Origin: CAZCDM01 sp964497475
GTDB taxonomy: Bacteria > Planctomycetota > Phycisphaerae > SM23-33
Direction: 5' to 3'
Assembly (NCBI GenBank): GCA_964497475.1
Contig: CAZCDM010000008.1
Location: 1 to 32,814 of the forward strand
Length of the DNA stretch: 32,814 nt
Part shown: piece by piece, positions 1-11,100 of the stretch
Position numbering within the stretch: position 1 is the stretch's first letter
How the letters are laid out: the number at the start of each line of letters is the position of its first letter
Notes under the pieces: generated by a model
The model's database searches: none
Told to the model about the DNA's origin: nothing
The model's input: only the letters and a program-made list of their open reading frames with translations
Translations under genes and position numbers: made by a program

Positions 1-72
<72 letters not shown>

Positions 73-169
73 TTGAGTGGAACAATCAGGATGTCCGACG
101 GAATGGACACGGACTCGCCCGGCCTGGCCCGGACGGGTCCGTTTGACACAACACATCAGGCCCACCGGA

Positions 170-553
170 ATGAAGATCTACAAACCAACACAGGGTAAAA
201 CCACCCGGATCGTCACAGCCGTCTCCGCGACGGTGATCGGCGCGTGGGGCTGTTACAAGCTCATCGCCCAACTCGGCTCGCTGAAGATCGACGCCTATGT
301 GCAGTACGGCGTGCCTGCGGCGCTGCTGGTGTTGCTGGCCGGGCTGATGTTCTGGCTGGTCAACCGTCCCCAAACGGCCGACTTCCTCATCGCCACCGAG
401 GCCGAGATGAAAAAGGTCTCCTGGTCCAGCCGCAAGGAAGTTGTCGGCTCGACCAAGGTGGTGATCATCACGACGTTCATACTCGCGGCGATCCTGTTCC
501 TCGTCGATGTGCTTTTTGCGAATCTCTTCCAGCTCATCGGCGTGACAGGCTGA
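170..553 (+). CDS. secE: Preprotein translocase subunit SecE
   Basis: Small membrane subunit that clamps SecY in the SecYEG protein-export channel. The 127-residue product has three predicted membrane helices (about 14-34, 46-64 and 96-117). Before the last lies the amphipathic SecE signature around 70-91, with the conserved K-K-V-S-W core at 81-85. Three helices is the longer SecE form, as in E. coli; many bacteria have only one. I chose the ATG at 170. The frame stays open upstream to an ATG at 77, but that would add a Pro/Arg-rich stretch unlike SecE. No strong ribosome-binding site is visible. nusG follows after 19 bases, the usual pair. Confidence 0.93.
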   Translation: MKIYKPTQGKTTRIVTAVSATVIGAWGCYKLIAQLGSLKIDAYVQYGVPAALLVLLAGLMFWLVNRPQTADFLIATEAEMKKVSWSSRKEVVGSTKVVIITTFILAAILFLVDVLFANLFQLIGVTG

Positions 554-572
554 CCGCGGAGGCAAGCAGCAA

Positions 573-1370
573 ATGCCCGAAGAATCCCACGAACAACAGA
601 ATACAGACGACGCCACGCAGGGTGCTTCGGTAACCGAACAAACCCCCGCTGGCGCAGAGGCCGAGGAAGCCGCCTCGGACGAATCCCTCGACCAGGCAGC
701 CGCGGCCGCACTGGGCTTGGGTGGCGGTTCGAGTGAAGCGCAGGCCCCGGCCGAGGTGCAGGCCCCGGCCCCGGCCGACGCGGACCAAGGCGACGACGAA
801 GACGAGCCCATGACCCGTCCGGGCATGCGGTGGTGCGTGCTTCGCGTGGCGAGCAACCGCGAGGAAACCGTCCGCGACGCCTTGGAGAAGAAGGTCAAGA
901 TCGAGGGCCTCGAAGACGCCATTGGCCGGATTCTCGTGCCGACCGAAAAACGCCCCGCCCCCCGAGGCCGAGGCAAGCAGAAGGTCGTCGACCGCAAGAT
1001 GTATCCCGGCTATGTCTTCATTGAGATCAAGCTCGAAGAGGACGGCACGATCGACGAGAAGGCCTGGTTCACCGTCAAGGAAACCTCCGGCGTGGGTGAT
1101 TTCATCGGCGCTGGCGGCAAGCCCAGCCCCATGGCCGAGGCCGACGTGGCCAAGATGCTCGAGCAGATCAACCAGTCGCAGGAAGGCGGCCCGGTGGCGG
1201 TGGCCTTTGCCAAGGACGACCAGGTCAAGATCAAGGAAGGCGCGTTCGAGAATTTCGAGGGAGCCGTCGACGAGGTCCTGCCCGAAAAAGGTCTGGTCCG
1301 CGTGGTGGTGACCATTTTCGGCCGGGCCACGCCCGTCGAGCTGGAGTACTGGCAGGTCGAAAAAATCTAA
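573..1370 (+). CDS. nusG: Transcription termination/antitermination factor NusG with acidic N-terminal extension
   Basis: NusG binds the polymerase clamp, supports processive elongation and links RNA polymerase to Rho or to ribosomal S10. The NGN domain spans about residues 85-200, including R-W-C-V-L-R near 86-91 and the Y-P-G-Y-V-F core at 144-149. The KOW domain occupies about 212-265. The product is 265 residues against about 181 in E. coli; the surplus is an Ala/Glu/Asp/Pro-rich, cysteine-free tail at residues 1-79. The start at 573 has a good Shine-Dalgarno (GCGGAGG, 556-562). An internal ATG at 810 (residue 80) would give a standard-length protein but has no clear ribosome-binding site. 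The extension is therefore probably translated. Confidence 0.93.
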   Translation: MPEESHEQQNTDDATQGASVTEQTPAGAEAEEAASDESLDQAAAAALGLGGGSSEAQAPAEVQAPAPADADQGDDEDEPMTRPGMRWCVLRVASNREETVRDALEKKVKIEGLEDAIGRILVPTEKRPAPRGRGKQKVVDRKMYPGYVFIEIKLEEDGTIDEKAWFTVKETSGVGDFIGAGGKPSPMAEADVAKMLEQINQSQEGGPVAVAFAKDDQVKIKEGAFENFEGAVDEVLPEKGLVRVVVTIFGRATPVELEYWQVEKI

Positions 1371-1466
1371 CCCAACAACCCCGGCGCAGGTCAAGCGGGC
1401 CTGGCCGAGATGTCTCTTCAGCCCGGGTGGCCCGGATATACGCGGGAATCCCGTAAGGAAAAAATC

Positions 1467-1892
1467 ATGGCGAAGGAAATCAGAGCAAAAATCAAGTTGC
1501 AGGCCCCCGGCGGCCAGGCCACCCCGGCCCCGCCGATCGGCCCGGCCCTGGGTGCCCATAACGTCAACATCGGGCAGTTTGTCTCGCAGTTCAACGAGCA
1601 GACCCAGGAACTCAACGGCACGCCCGTGCCGGTGGAAATTACCGTCTTCGCGGATAATACCTTCACGTTTATCTGCAAGAGCCCCCCGGCAGCGGCCCTG
1701 CTGAAAGAGGCCGCCCAGATCGCCAAGGGCTCGGGCGTACCCAACAAGGAAAAGGTCGGCACGGTGACGAAGGACCAGGTCCGCGCCATCGCCGAACGCA
1801 AAATGCAGGACCTCTCAGCCCGCGATGTCGAAGCGGCCTGCCGGATCATCGAAGGCACGGCCCGGTCGATGGGGCTGACTGTCAGCGCGTAA
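1467..1892 (+). CDS. rplK: 50S ribosomal protein L11
   Basis: L11 forms the base of the GTPase-associated centre on 23S rRNA and is the binding site of thiopeptides. The 141-residue product begins M-A-K-E-I and carries the classic glycine/proline N-terminal motif with P-P-I-G-P-A-L-G. Its C-terminal rRNA-binding domain ends in a typical I-I-E-G-T-A-R-S-M-G motif. The ATG at 1467 is preceded by an AAGGA-type site around 1455-1459. An upstream ATG at 1410 in the same frame would add 19 residues unlike L11. It lies between nusG and rplA as in most bacteria. Confidence 0.96.
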   Translation: MAKEIRAKIKLQAPGGQATPAPPIGPALGAHNVNIGQFVSQFNEQTQELNGTPVPVEITVFADNTFTFICKSPPAAALLKEAAQIAKGSGVPNKEKVGTVTKDQVRAIAERKMQDLSARDVEAACRIIEGTARSMGLTVSA

Positions 1893-1966
1893 TACCAGGC
1901 GGGATGTCCGCCGGGCCTGACCACGGGCCAAGAACAGTGGAAGGTCCCTTACCGAGGAACCAACGC

Positions 1967-2647
1967 ATGTCCAAGCGAAGTAAACGATACCAAGAGGCAC
2001 GGCAGAAGGTGCCCGCCGAGAAGGTCTCCGTGGCCGAGGCGGTCAAGCTGCTGCACGAGATGCCCACGGGCAAGTTCGACTCGACTGTCGAGCTGTCGAT
2101 GCATTTGGGGATTGACCCCAAGCAGGCCGAGCAGCAGATGCGCGGTTCGATTTCCCTGCCGCACGGCGTGGGACGAACCAAGAACGTCATCGCCTTCTGC
2201 GAAGGCGCCGATGCCGAAGCCGCCAAGGCCGCCGGTGCCGTCGAAGCCGGCACGGACGAACTCGTCGCCAAGGTCGAAGGAGGCTGGATGGACTTCGACG
2301 TCGCCATCGCCCATCCGGCGCAGATGAAGGTCGTCTCGAAGCTCGGGCGGGTGCTTGGCCCCAGCGGCAAGATGCCCTCGCCCAAGGCCGGTACCGTCAC
2401 GCCCGACGTGGCCGAGGCCGTCAAGGAATTCGCCGCCGGCAAGGTGGAATACCGCAACGACGATGGCGGCAACCTGCACGTGCCGGTCGGCAAGTTGAGC
2501 TTCGAGGAGCCCAAGCTCGTGGAGAACCTCGAGCACTTCCTCGACTTCGTCAAGAAATCCAAGCCCATCGGCATCAAGGGCATTTACATCCGCAAGGCCT
2601 GCATCTCGGCCACGATGACCCCGTCGATTGAAATCGAAGTGGCCTAG
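1967..2647 (+). CDS. rplA: 50S ribosomal protein L1
   Basis: L1 forms the mobile stalk at the E site, and in many bacteria it represses its own rplK-rplA mRNA. The 226-residue product is close to the family length and contains the signature G-R-V-L-G-P-S-G-K-M-P-S-P-K around 127-140, plus the usual two-domain layout. The start at 1967 follows a CGAGGA site and gives the normal M-S-K-R N-terminus. The frame is open back to 1904, but those residues are not L1-like. The spacer from rplK contains a small hairpin (GGCGG/CCGCC, about 1899-1913). I cannot identify a definite L1-binding operator. Confidence 0.95.
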   Translation: MSKRSKRYQEARQKVPAEKVSVAEAVKLLHEMPTGKFDSTVELSMHLGIDPKQAEQQMRGSISLPHGVGRTKNVIAFCEGADAEAAKAAGAVEAGTDELVAKVEGGWMDFDVAIAHPAQMKVVSKLGRVLGPSGKMPSPKAGTVTPDVAEAVKEFAAGKVEYRNDDGGNLHVPVGKLSFEEPKLVENLEHFLDFVKKSKPIGIKGIYIRKACISATMTPSIEIEVA

Positions 2648-2665
2648 GCCCCAGGAGAGCGAATC

Positions 2666-3199
2666 ATGAGCAAGCAAGTCAAAAAACTGATGCGGCAGCA
2701 ACTGGCCGATCGCTTCGCCGAGGTTGGCTCGGTGGCGATTTGTGGCTTTACCGGGCTCGACGCCGAGGCCACCTACGCCATGCGAGGCCGACTGCACGAA
2801 AAAGACATCCAGATCAACGTCGTGAAGAACTCCCTGGCCCGCCAAGCGTTCAAGGAAGCCGGCCTGGACCAGGCGGCCGACCTGCTCGACGGGCCCTGTG
2901 CGGTGGCCTTCGGGGCCGACAGCATCGTGACCGTTGTCCGCGAGCTGCTGGATATCAAAAAGGCCAGCCCGGCCCTCGAGATCAAAAGTGCCGTCCTGGA
3001 AGGCGAGGTCTTCCAGGGAGCCGACGAGGTCAAACGCCTCAGCGAGTTCCCCACCAAGGACGAAGCCATCGGCCAGGTCGTGCAGTGTGCCCTCTCGGCC
3101 GGTGCGAACCTCGCCGGGTGCCTGGTCGGCCCGGCCGGCCAGATCGCCGGAATCCTCAAAGCCATCGAGGAAAAAGAAGGTGGCGAAGAGGCGGCGTGA
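2666..3199 (+). CDS. rplJ: 50S ribosomal protein L10
   Basis: L10 anchors L7/L12 dimers on the stalk base of the large subunit. The 177-residue product has the N-terminal rRNA-binding globular domain, with V-V-K-N-S-L-A-R around 51-58. It ends in a C-terminal helix near 145-168 that binds L7/L12, then a short Glu/Gly/Ala end. An AGGAG site at 2653-2657 fixes the start. In E. coli the L10(L12)4 regulatory leader precedes rplJ. Here only 18 bases separate it from rplA, so such a leader is not present in the usual place. Confidence 0.95.
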   Translation: MSKQVKKLMRQQLADRFAEVGSVAICGFTGLDAEATYAMRGRLHEKDIQINVVKNSLARQAFKEAGLDQAADLLDGPCAVAFGADSIVTVVRELLDIKKASPALEIKSAVLEGEVFQGADEVKRLSEFPTKDEAIGQVVQCALSAGANLAGCLVGPAGQIAGILKAIEEKEGGEEAA

Positions 3200-3336
3200 C
3201 GCCGTTTGATGAACCCGTGAACACGGTCGGTTGCCGATTGGGTCCGCTGCCTTCGGGCGAGGGCTTAAATGAGGCCAAAGGGGCCGAACCTATCAGACCG
3301 ACATTAAATAACCCGCTGTATATTGGAGATTGAACC
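3200..3336 (+). other. rplJ-rplL spacer with AT-rich end
   Basis: This gene-free spacer is GC-rich at first and turns AT-rich just before rplL (3301-3324). The AT-rich part holds a -10-like TATATT at 3319-3324 without a convincing -35 at the right distance. It could hold a weak internal promoter or a processing site that raises L7/L12 output, since that protein is needed in several copies per ribosome. This is only suggestive. Confidence 0.25.
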
Positions 3337-3795
3337 ATGGCAGAAGAACAAGCAGACGCCCAGGCCGTCGAAGAAGCCCCCGCCGCCGATGCCGGTAGCG
3401 GCAAGGAATTCGACGCGGAGATCAAGGAGCTTGGCGACAAGATCGCCCAGCTGAACCTCAAGCAGGCGGTCGATCTGAAAGATTACCTCAAGGACGCCTA
3501 CGGCATCGAGCCGGCGGCTGGTGGTGCGGTCATGATGGCCGGCCCGGCCGGTGGTGGCGGTGGCGAGGAAGAAGCCGAAGAGAAGACCAGCTTCGACGTG
3601 GTCCTCAAGGAAGCCGGCGACAAGAAGATCCAGGTCATCAAGGCCGTCCGTGCCCTGACCAACCTGGGCCTGAAGGAAGCCAAGGAACTCGTCGAAGGCG
3701 CCCCCAAGCCGATCAAGGAAGGCGTCTCGAAGGACGAGGCCGACGAGGCCAAATCCCAGCTCGAAGAAGCCGGCGCAACCGTCAGCATCGAGTAG
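3337..3795 (+). CDS. rplL: 50S ribosomal protein L7/L12
   Basis: The multicopy stalk protein that recruits and activates translational GTPases. The N-terminal dimerisation domain is at about 23-57, a Gly/Ala hinge at 58-82 and the factor-binding C-terminal domain at 83-152. The C-terminal domain shows K-A-V-R and the L-K-E-A-K-E-L-V-E motif. At 152 residues it is about 30 longer than E. coli L7/L12 because of an acidic N-terminal tail (1-22) and a glycine-rich hinge. The start has GGAG just upstream (about 3324-3328). A 137-base spacer separates it from rplJ, unusually long for this cluster. Confidence 0.95.
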   Translation: MAEEQADAQAVEEAPAADAGSGKEFDAEIKELGDKIAQLNLKQAVDLKDYLKDAYGIEPAAGGAVMMAGPAGGGGGEEEAEEKTSFDVVLKEAGDKKIQVIKAVRALTNLGLKEAKELVEGAPKPIKEGVSKDEADEAKSQLEEAGATVSIE

Positions 3796-3811
3796 CCCGA
3801 TTCATCCCGTG

Positions 3812-3835
3812 TTGCGGAGTCGACAGGCCCCGCAA
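3812..3835 (+). other. Inverted repeat in the rplL-rpoB spacer
   Basis: TTGCGG (3812-3817) pairs with CCGCAA (3830-3835) across a 12-base loop, in the 169-base gene-free spacer between rplL and rpoB. In E. coli the same spacer carries an attenuator and an RNase III site that lower rpoBC expression relative to L7/L12. This stem is short and has no T-tract, so any such role here is inference. Confidence 0.3.
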
Positions 3836-3964
3836 TGCTTTGCCCCCCCCCACAGGGCGACAACCCGGACGATGAGAGAATTGCCCCGACCCCGGATGGG
3901 TCGCGGCAAGATGGCATCGACCGGCTGTGCCAACGAAGCTGCAGACAACGAGGTATGTAAGCGA

Positions 3965-7606
<3,642 letters not shown>

Positions 7607-7615
7607 GAGAGTTTT

Positions 7616-7643
7616 CAGTTAACCAGTAAAATCAGTTAACTCG
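7616..7643. repeat. Left octamer-type repeat flanking the S23 gene
   Basis: CAGTTAAC occurs at 7616-7623 and again at 7633-7640. Read as octamers, TTAACCAG (7619-7626) and TTAACTCG (7636-7643) match the consensus of the array on the other side of the S23 gene. It starts ten bases after the rpoB stop codon. Confidence 0.7.
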
Positions 7644-7653
7644 GAGAAAGTGA

Positions 7654-8061
7654 ATGGCTGCCGGGTTTGAAGATCTGGACGTATATCAAAAAGCCCGGAT
7701 ATTCAGAAATCGAGTGTATGCGTTGACTCGGCTTTTGCCGGACGATGAACGATTCAATTTGATTTCACAAATGCGACGAGCCGCACTTTCCATAACAAAT
7801 AATATTGCCGAAGGGCATGGCAGCTGAAGCTGGCGTCATAACATCGCCTATTTATATCGATCACGTGGTAGTGTCAATGAGCTGCTTGACGATATTGGGC
7901 TGTGTGAAGATCAGGAATACTTTCGCAAGGAACACCTGGATGACCTCAGAGAAAGCGCACAGGACGTGGCGCGATTGATCAACGGCTACATACGATACCT
8001 CCGGAAGCAATTACCGCATACAACTGAAGGTTCCAATTACAAGAATAAATCAACCAGTTAA
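7654..8061 (+). pseudogene. S23 / four-helix-bundle protein (23S rRNA intervening-sequence family), broken by an in-frame TGA
   Basis: The frame from ATG 7654 has GGAG at 7643-7646 as ribosome-binding site. It reads like the S23 family: F-E-D-L-x-V-Y-Q-K-A near the start, M-R-R-A-A-L-S-I-T-N-N-I-A-E-G-H-G around 40-56, then R-S-R-G-S-V-N-E-L-L-D-D at 77-88. Total length is 135 codons (family about 120). Codon 58 (7825-7827) is TGA, where homologues usually have an aromatic residue, and the same frame continues intact to TAA 8059-8061. TGA is a normal stop elsewhere in this window, so this is most likely a nonsense-mutated gene or a sequencing error; readthrough is possible but unproven. Lower GC (about 45% at 7681-7740 against about 65% at 8221-8280) and AGA/ATA codons suggest transfer. 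The cellular role of the family is unknown. Confidence 0.82.
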
Positions 8062-8089
8062 CAAGTCAACCAGTTAACTGGTCAACTAT
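8050..8089. repeat. Right octamer array flanking the S23 gene
   Basis: Five successive 8-base units (TCAACCAG, TTAACAAG, TCAACCAG, TTAACTGG, TCAACTAT) run from 8050 to 8089. The consensus is T-Y-A-A-C-N-N-G. The 13-mer starting at 8050 recurs exactly at 8066. The unit boundary forms a 14-base perfect palindrome (8069-8082). The S23 stop codon lies inside the first units, and the array ends 14 bases before the rpoC start. Confidence 0.85.
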
Positions 8090-8103
8090 TCGCGGAGCGA
8101 AGC

Positions 8104-11100
8104 ATGGCTGAAAGCGTATATGATCGAATTAATGACTATGGCTCGGTGCGAATCCAACTGGCCAGCCCGAACGACATTCGAAGCTGGTCGTTCGGCGAGG
8201 TCAAGAAGCCCGAGACCATCAACTACCGCACCTACCGCCCGGAGAAGGATGGCCTGTTCTGCGAGCGGATCTTCGGCCCGGAGCGCGACTGGGAGTGCGC
8301 GTGCGGCAAGTACAAGGGCACGAAGCATAAGGGCATTATCTGCGACCGCTGTGGCGTGAAGGTGACCCACAGTCGCGTCCGCCGCAAGCGGATGGGGCAT
8401 ATCAACCTCGCCGCGCCGATCGTGCACATCTGGTTCTTCAAGGCCCTGCCCAGCCGCCTCGGTACGCTGCTGGATATGCGCACGGCCGACATCGAGAAGG
8501 TCATCCTCTTCCAGGACTATGTCGTGACCGACCCCGGCCAGACGCCGCTGAAGTACAAGCAGGTCCTCAACGAGGAAGAGCACCGCACCGCCCGCGAAAA
8601 GTACGGAACCGACTTCAAGGCCGGCATGGGTGCCGAAGCGATTTACGACATGCTCGTGAAGCTGGACCTCGAAGCGACCACCGTGGAGCTGCGCGAAGGC
8701 CTCGATAACACCAACTCCAAGCAGAAGATCAAGGACCTCGCCAAGCGACTCAAGCTCGTCGAGAGCCTGCGAACCAGCGGCAACCGCCCCGAGTGGCTGG
8801 TCATGGAAGTGATCCCCGTGATCCCGCCGGACCTCCGCCCGCTGGTGATGCTCGAGAGCGGCAACTTCGCCACGAGCGACCTCAACGACCTGTACCGCCG
8901 GATCATCAACCGCAACAACCGGCTGAAAAAACTCATGGACCTCAACGCGCCGGACGTGATTATCCGCAACGAAAAGCGGATGCTCCAGCAGGCCGTCGAT
9001 GCCCTCTTCGACAACGGCCGCTGCCGCCGTCCCGTCCAGGGCACGGCCAACCGGCCTCTCAAGTCGCTGACGGACATGATCAAGGGCAAGCAGGGGCGCT
9101 TCCGCGAGAACCTGCTGGGCAAGCGAGTGGACTACTCCGGGCGAAGCGTCATCGTCGTCGGCCCGGAACTCAAGCTCAACCAGTGCGGCCTGCCGAAAAA
9201 GATCGCTCTGGAACTGTTCCAGCCCTTCATCATCCGCAAACTCAAAGACCGCGGCCTGGCCGATACGATCAAGTCGGCCAAGAAGATGCTCGAACGCCGC
9301 GAGCAGGAAATCTGGGACGTCCTCGAAGAGGTCATCTACCAGCACCCCGTGCTGCTGAACCGTGCCCCCACGCTGCACCGCATGGGCATTCAGGGCTTCG
9401 AGCCGGTCCTGGTGGAAGGCAATGCAATCAAGGTCCACCCGCTGGTCTGCAAGGGCTTTAATGCCGACTTCGACGGCGACCAGATGGCCGTCCACCTGCC
9501 GCTGTCCATCGAAGCCCAGGCCGAAGCACACGTCCTGATGCTCTCGACGAACAACATCTTCAGCCCCGCCAACGGCAGCCCGATGATGGCTCCGACGCAG
9601 GACATGGTGTTGGGCATTTACTACCTCACCACCGACCGCGGCCGGGAGTTCGTCGACCAGCGTTTACGGATGACGGAAATCAAGGGCGACAAGTATCCGC
9701 TGTTCAGCAACGAGCACGAGGCGATGATGGCCAACGCCCACGGCCTGCTGGGCATGCACGCCCGGATCGTTCTGAAAATGTCCACCCCGCGGACGGTCCT
9801 GGAAGAAGACCGCCGCTACGAGCCGCAGGGCGGCAAGGTCATCACGACCGTCGGGCGGATCATCTTCAACGATATCCTGCCGACGGGTATGAACTACTAC
9901 AACTATCCGCTGGGCGGCAAGGGTGCCGGCCGGGTCATCAGCGACTGCTACCAGGAGCTTGGCAAGGGCGATACGCTCGAACTGCTCGACAGCATCAAGT
10001 CGCTGGGCTTTACCTACTCGACGCTGGCGGGGCTGAGCTTCGGCATTACCGACGCCCGCATCCCCGTCGAGAAGCAGGCCATCCTCGCCGCGGCCCAGAA
10101 GAAGGTCGACCAGATCGAGAAGGACTACCAGGCCGACGCGATCACCGAGATCGAACGGTCCAACCAGATCCAGGACGTCTGGATTCACGCCCGCGAAGAA
10201 GTCACCAGCCACCTGACCCGCACACTGAAGGAAGACCTCTACTCGGCCCATCCCGAGCAGCACCCCGACGACGAGGGCTACCTCAACCCGGTCTACCTGA
10301 TGACCGACTCCGGTGCCCGCGGCAAGATCGACCAGATCCGCCAGCTGGCCGGTATGCGAGGCCTGATGTCCAAGCCGTCCGGCGAGATTATGGAAACGCC
10401 CATCAAGGCCAACTTCCGCGAGGGCCTGACCGTGCTGGAGTACTTCACCAGTACCCACGGTGCCCGTAAGGGTCTGGCCGATACGGCCCTGAAGACGGCC
10501 GACTCGGGCTATCTCACGCGTAAGCTCGCCGACGTGGCCCAGAACGTCATCGTCAACGAGATCGACTGCGGCACGGTTCGCGGCATTCCCAAACGCGCCA
10601 TCTACAAGGGCGAGCAGGTCGACGTGCCTCTCCGCGAGGCCATCATCGGCCGCGTCGCCCGCGAGACCATCGCCGACCCGCGCACCGACGAAGTCATCGT
10701 CGAGGAAAACGCCCTGATCGACGACGCCGTGGCCCGCAAGATCGAAGAGCTCGGCCTGGACGAAATCAGCGTCCGCAGCTCGCTGACCTGCGAAAGCCCC
10801 CTGGGCGTCTGTGCCCGCTGCTACGGCACGGACATGTCCACCGGCGAACTCGTCGAAGAGGGCATGGCGGTGGGCATCATCGCGGCCCAGTCCATCGGCG
10901 AGCCCGGCACGCAGCTGACCATGCGTACCTTCCACACGGGCGGCACGGCCACCCGTGGCCTGGTGGAAAATGAAATCCGCGTTGGCGTGGCCGGCACGGT
11001 GGAATACCGCGACCTCAATGCAGTCGAAGACCCCGACGACAAGGACAAGGGCGGCTACGTCGTCCTCAAGCGTCAGGGCGAGATCGGCATTCTCGACGAG

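Noticed and set aside
143..171. TTGACA at 143-148 upstream of secE as a promoter
   Set aside because: No -10 hexamer lies at 16-18 bases; the position would fall on the secE start codon itself. The tRNA-Trp promoter upstream of the window is the more likely source.
7825..7827. Selenocysteine or genome-wide TGA recoding as explanation of the S23 stop
   Set aside because: Many genes here end in TGA, and no selenocysteine insertion hairpin is evident just after the codon. The family has no known selenocysteine site.
8050..8089. CRISPR array
   Set aside because: Units are eight bases with no unique spacers of 25-40 bases, and no cas gene is nearby.
7607..8103. Insertion sequence with transposase
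   Set aside because: The only reading frame is S23-like, with no DDE or HUH motifs and no long terminal inverted repeats.
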